Source: Truepera radiovictrix DSM 17093 (GTDB lineage Bacteria > Deinococcota > Deinococci > Deinococcales > Trueperaceae). From it: 64,000 nt of DNA. Position 1 is the stretch's first letter, and every line of letters starts with the position of its first letter. This document shows positions 62,148 through 64,000 of the stretch, one piece after another. A model generated the notes under the pieces. The model worked only from the letters and a program-made list of their open reading frames with translations. It was not told the origin of the DNA and did not search any database. A program made the position numbers and the translations under genes. The stretch spans positions 338,001 through 402,000 of the forward strand of contig NC_014221.1 in the NCBI RefSeq assembly GCF_000092425.1. Direction: 5' to 3'.

Positions 62148-62651
62148 CTACTGGCGCTGGACGTGCGCCTCGAGGAAGTAGAGCGACTCGTCGACCTCGC
62201 GGGAGATCTCGGTCAAGAGGTCCTCGGTGGTCGGCTCGTCGAGCTCGCCGGAGCGGCGGATCGCCGCGCGGGTCGAGGCGGCGTAGGCGGCCCAGCGCTC
62301 GACCATCAGGTCGACGACCTCGTGGCCCTGCACGGTCTCGAGGGGGTATTCGGGGAGCGTGGTCGCCTCCGCGGCCATGCGCACGGTGCCGAGCGCCGCC
62401 CCACCGAGGGCCGTCACGCGTTCGGCGAGCAGGTCGGCGAAGTTGCGGGCGCGTTTGGCGAGGTCGTCGAAGAGTTCGTGAAGCTGGAAAAAGTCCATCC
62501 CCTTGACGTTCCAGTGCGCCTGCTTGGTCTGCGTAAAGAGGTCCGTGGCGTCGGCGAGCTGTTGGTTAAGGATGTCGATGAGCTCCTTGCGGACGCCCTC
62601 TTCGATGTCGATGCGGGTGCTAAAGGTCAGCTGCTGCGTGGTTTTGGTCAT
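62148..62651 (-). CDS. dps: Dps-type DNA-protecting ferritin
   Basis: 167 aa. QTKQAHWNVKGMDFFQLHELFDDLAKRARNFADLLAERVTALGG holds the ferroxidase ligands at the dimer interface; the four-helix bundle is complete. Dps oxidises and stores iron and shields DNA from peroxide. GGAGG and a TAGACT -10 box (62675-62680) lie upstream. No long N-terminal DNA-binding tail. Confidence 0.94.
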   Translation of the reverse strand: MTKTTQQLTFSTRIDIEEGVRKELIDILNQQLADATDLFTQTKQAHWNVKGMDFFQLHELFDDLAKRARNFADLLAERVTALGGAALGTVRMAAEATTLPEYPLETVQGHEVVDLMVERWAAYAASTRAAIRRSGELDEPTTEDLLTEISREVDESLYFLEAHVQRQ

Positions 62652-62717
62652 GGTCGTAACAACCTCCAGAGGCCAGTCTAGCGGGTCGGCGCAGCGGGCA
62701 TGTCGCGTTGGGACACA

Positions 62718-62738
62718 AAATCGGAATAGTTCCGATTT
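62718..62738 (-). terminator. Inverted repeat after the 98-aa gene (terminator)
   Basis: AAATCGGAA-TAG-TTCCGATTT, perfect 9-bp arms, 4 nt past the stop of the upstream gene, followed by TTTGTGT on the minus strand. It also lies ~40 bp upstream of the dps -10, so a regulator site cannot be excluded. Confidence 0.6.
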
Positions 62739-62742
62739 GGAC

Positions 62743-63039
62743 TTACGCGTCGAGTTCGACCCCGCGCCCCTTGGCTTTGCGAATCGCTAGGGCGAGCCCC
62801 TGCAGCTGCAGGGTGATGTGTTGGGCGACCCACACGAGGTCGTCGGGCGCGGTCGGCGCAGCGTCGCCGAGCTCGCGCTCAAGGCGCTCAACCTCGCTTG
62901 CAGCGTAGAGGTAGGGCGCTTCACCGCAGAGGTCGCGGTAGACGGGGAGCAGCGCCTGCATGTGCTGCAGCGCGCGGCGCGCCTCTTGGTGGTGGTGCTG
63001 GCGTTCCGGGTCGTCGTAGCTCAGCTGGGTGGACGTCAT
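62743..63039 (-). CDS. Small soluble protein, unknown
   Basis: 98 aa from ATG 63039 (AGGTGAG upstream). Charged N-terminus (DDPERQHHHQEARRALQHMQAL) and a helical rest (LVWVAQHITLQLQGLALAIRK). Possibly a small helical bundle; no family recognised. Upstream of dps on the same strand but separated by a hairpin. Confidence 0.6.
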   Translation of the reverse strand: MTSTQLSYDDPERQHHHQEARRALQHMQALLPVYRDLCGEAPYLYAASEVERLERELGDAAPTAPDDLVWVAQHITLQLQGLALAIRKAKGRGVELDA

Positions 63040-63108
63040 AGGGGAGCTCACCTCGCAAGCGTGCGATGACGCGGGGACGGCTGGGGCCGCTCGTAGGGCA
63101 CGCTGCTA

Positions 63109-63174
63109 CCCTAGCAGGCGCCTTGGTCGCCTGCCTAGGGGTCGGTGTACCACCGAGCTCGGTATTCAAATACC
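63109..63174. terminator. Three consecutive inverted repeats after the HAD gene
   Basis: CCCTAGCAGGCG / CGCCTGCCTAGGG (63109-63140, one bulge), then the palindrome ACCGAGCTCGGT (63152-63163), then GGTAT-TCAA-ATACC (63161-63174). They lie downstream of the minus-strand HAD gene and probably end its transcript. Confidence 0.55.
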
Positions 63175-63218
63175 TCGGCATGCAAGTAGCACGCGCTGCG
63201 ACCAAAGCGCAGCGAAGG

Positions 63219-64000
63219 TCAGGACAGCACCCCCTGCACGTGCGCCTCGAGCCAGGTCGCCACCCCGAGCGCTTCAGGCTCTTCAATGCGCTCGTCGGCG
63301 ACCGCGAGGACGTCGGGGTGAGCGTCGCCGACCGCGACGGCGTGTCCCGCCCACTCGAGCATGGTGACGTCGTTGATGCCGTCGCCGAAGGCGACCGTGT
63401 CGCGCTGCGCGACGCCTAGCACGCGGCAGATGTGCGCGAGCGCGGCCCCTTTGTGCGCCCCCGGGCCGGTCACCTCCAAAAAGCCGTCGGGCCAGAGGTA
63501 GCGCATCAGCTCGGGGTGTTCGTCCCGAATCTCTAAGAGCATCCGCGGCCCGGCGGCGTCGGCGCTAAAGACGATCTTGTCGGCGTCGCGCACCCGGTCT
63601 TTGTGAAAGGCGAGCACGTTGCGGTTGAGCGTGTGCGCCCAGCTCCAGCGGGGGTCTTCGGGGTCGCGGACGTAGATGTCGTCGTCGAACATAAAGGCGT
63701 ACTCGAGCCCCTCGTCGACGCCGTAGCGGTGCACAAGCCGGTCGACGACGGGCGCGGCGATGAGCGAGCGCGAGAGGACCGCGTCGTCCTCACCGAAGAC
63801 GATCGCGCCGTGGTTGACGGCGTAGGGACCGGCGACGCCAAGCGTGTCCAGAAAAGGGAGCGTCGAGGCCTTTGGACGCCCGGTGAGCACCGTCACGAGA
63901 TGCCCCGCGCGGCGCGCGGCGGCAACGGCCCGCACGATGGGGTCGGGGATCTCGTTGCCGCGCGTGACGACGGTGTTGTCGAGGTCGAAAGCGAGTAGCA
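63219..64000 (-). CDS. HAD-superfamily phosphatase (Cof type), start at the window edge
   Basis: At least 260 aa. Motif I AFDLDNTVV begins 3-4 codons from the window edge, so the ATG is probably completed by base 64001. Motif II LTGRPK, cap domain with DDDIYVRDPEDPRWSW, then KGAALAHICRVLGV and motif IV FGDGINDVTMLEWAGHAVAVGDAHPDV. Cof-type HADs dephosphorylate sugar phosphates, nucleotides or pyridoxal phosphate; the substrate is unknown. Confidence 0.9.
   Translation of the reverse strand, partial: LLAFDLDNTVVTRGNEIPDPIVRAVAAARRAGHLVTVLTGRPKASTLPFLDTLGVAGPYAVNHGAIVFGEDDAVLSRSLIAAPVVDRLVHRYGVDEGLEYAFMFDDDIYVRDPEDPRWSWAHTLNRNVLAFHKDRVRDADKIVFSADAAGPRMLLEIRDEHPELMRYLWPDGFLEVTGPGAHKGAALAHICRVLGVAQRDTVAFGDGINDVTMLEWAGHAVAVGDAHPDVLAVADERIEEPEALGVATWLEAHVQGVLS

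Overview
The window is GC-rich chromosomal DNA with tightly packed genes, many start/stop overlaps of the ATGA or GTGA type, and frequent GTG starts. The phylum is most likely Deinococcota (Deinococcus-Thermus), and a Truepera-like organism is my best guess. This rests on a sugar-binding protein very close to the Thermus glucose/mannose-binding protein, a DdrA/Rad52-type protein, and many promoters with a TAnnnT -10 box only 5-10 nt before the start codon (leaderless style). The assignment is inference from memory of these families, not a database result.

Layout. 1-2800: end of an AbrB-family membrane protein, PspC, a WbpP-like UDP-sugar 4-epimerase, SurE. 2861-8710 (minus): a Stf0 sulfotransferase and a DUF6508 protein translationally coupled to a glucose/mannose-type ABC transporter (two permeases, binding protein, no ATPase), and a GAF-type regulator. 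9049-10383: a CRISPR array of 19 repeats and 18 spacers with no cas genes in view, reading into a possible truncated ORF. 10626-17626: RecG, a small membrane protein, SerA coupled to a class V aminotransferase, a HEPN/MNT nucleotidyltransferase pair, a DUF2721 protein. 17623-18933: a cation/proton antiporter gene interrupted by one in-frame TGA. 19059-20312: a GT4 glycosyltransferase.

20309-31242 (minus) is a cell-envelope cluster in transcription order: mreB, an S55-peptidase-like secreted protein, lpxD, lpxC, a Gfo/Idh oxidoreductase, fabZ, lpxA, an LpxB-related protein, an MsbA-like ABC exporter and a methyltransferase. LpxC, LpxD and LpxA keep the catalytic residues I could place, so early lipid A (Raetz pathway) chemistry is encoded. 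That is unexpected for this phylum, where Thermus and Deinococcus are generally regarded as lacking LPS. The S55 and lpxD reading frames are fused by what looks like a 1-nt homopolymer slip.

31374-44138: tsaB and tsaE (t6A tRNA modification), a coiled-coil/membrane protein pair, gmk, rpoZ, coaBC, argR, a TPR lipoprotein-like protein, proB, sixA and a CYTH protein. 44210-46743 (plus) is the most interesting block: a strong promoter with an operator-like palindrome drives a LexA-type repressor, an unknown 118-aa protein, a DdrA/Rad52-family protein carrying a duplicated palindromic insert, and two small zinc-finger proteins, the first only 54 aa. Next to it is a HemC (porphobilinogen deaminase) homologue that has lost its cofactor cysteine and catalytic aspartate.

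47780-64000: metK, a GNAT, a NYN nuclease, a less GC-rich islet with an EamA transporter and a divergent HxlR regulator followed by about 450 bp of apparent gene debris, then gatB, an SDH-type protease and a rhomboid, a DUF151 nuclease, an orphan iron-type ABC ATPase, an ArsB/NhaD-like permease, a Fur-family regulator with a palindrome on its own promoter, an AlaX-type editing protein, folE, dps, two small unknowns and the beginning of a HAD phosphatase. No rRNA, tRNA or complete insertion sequence was recognised.
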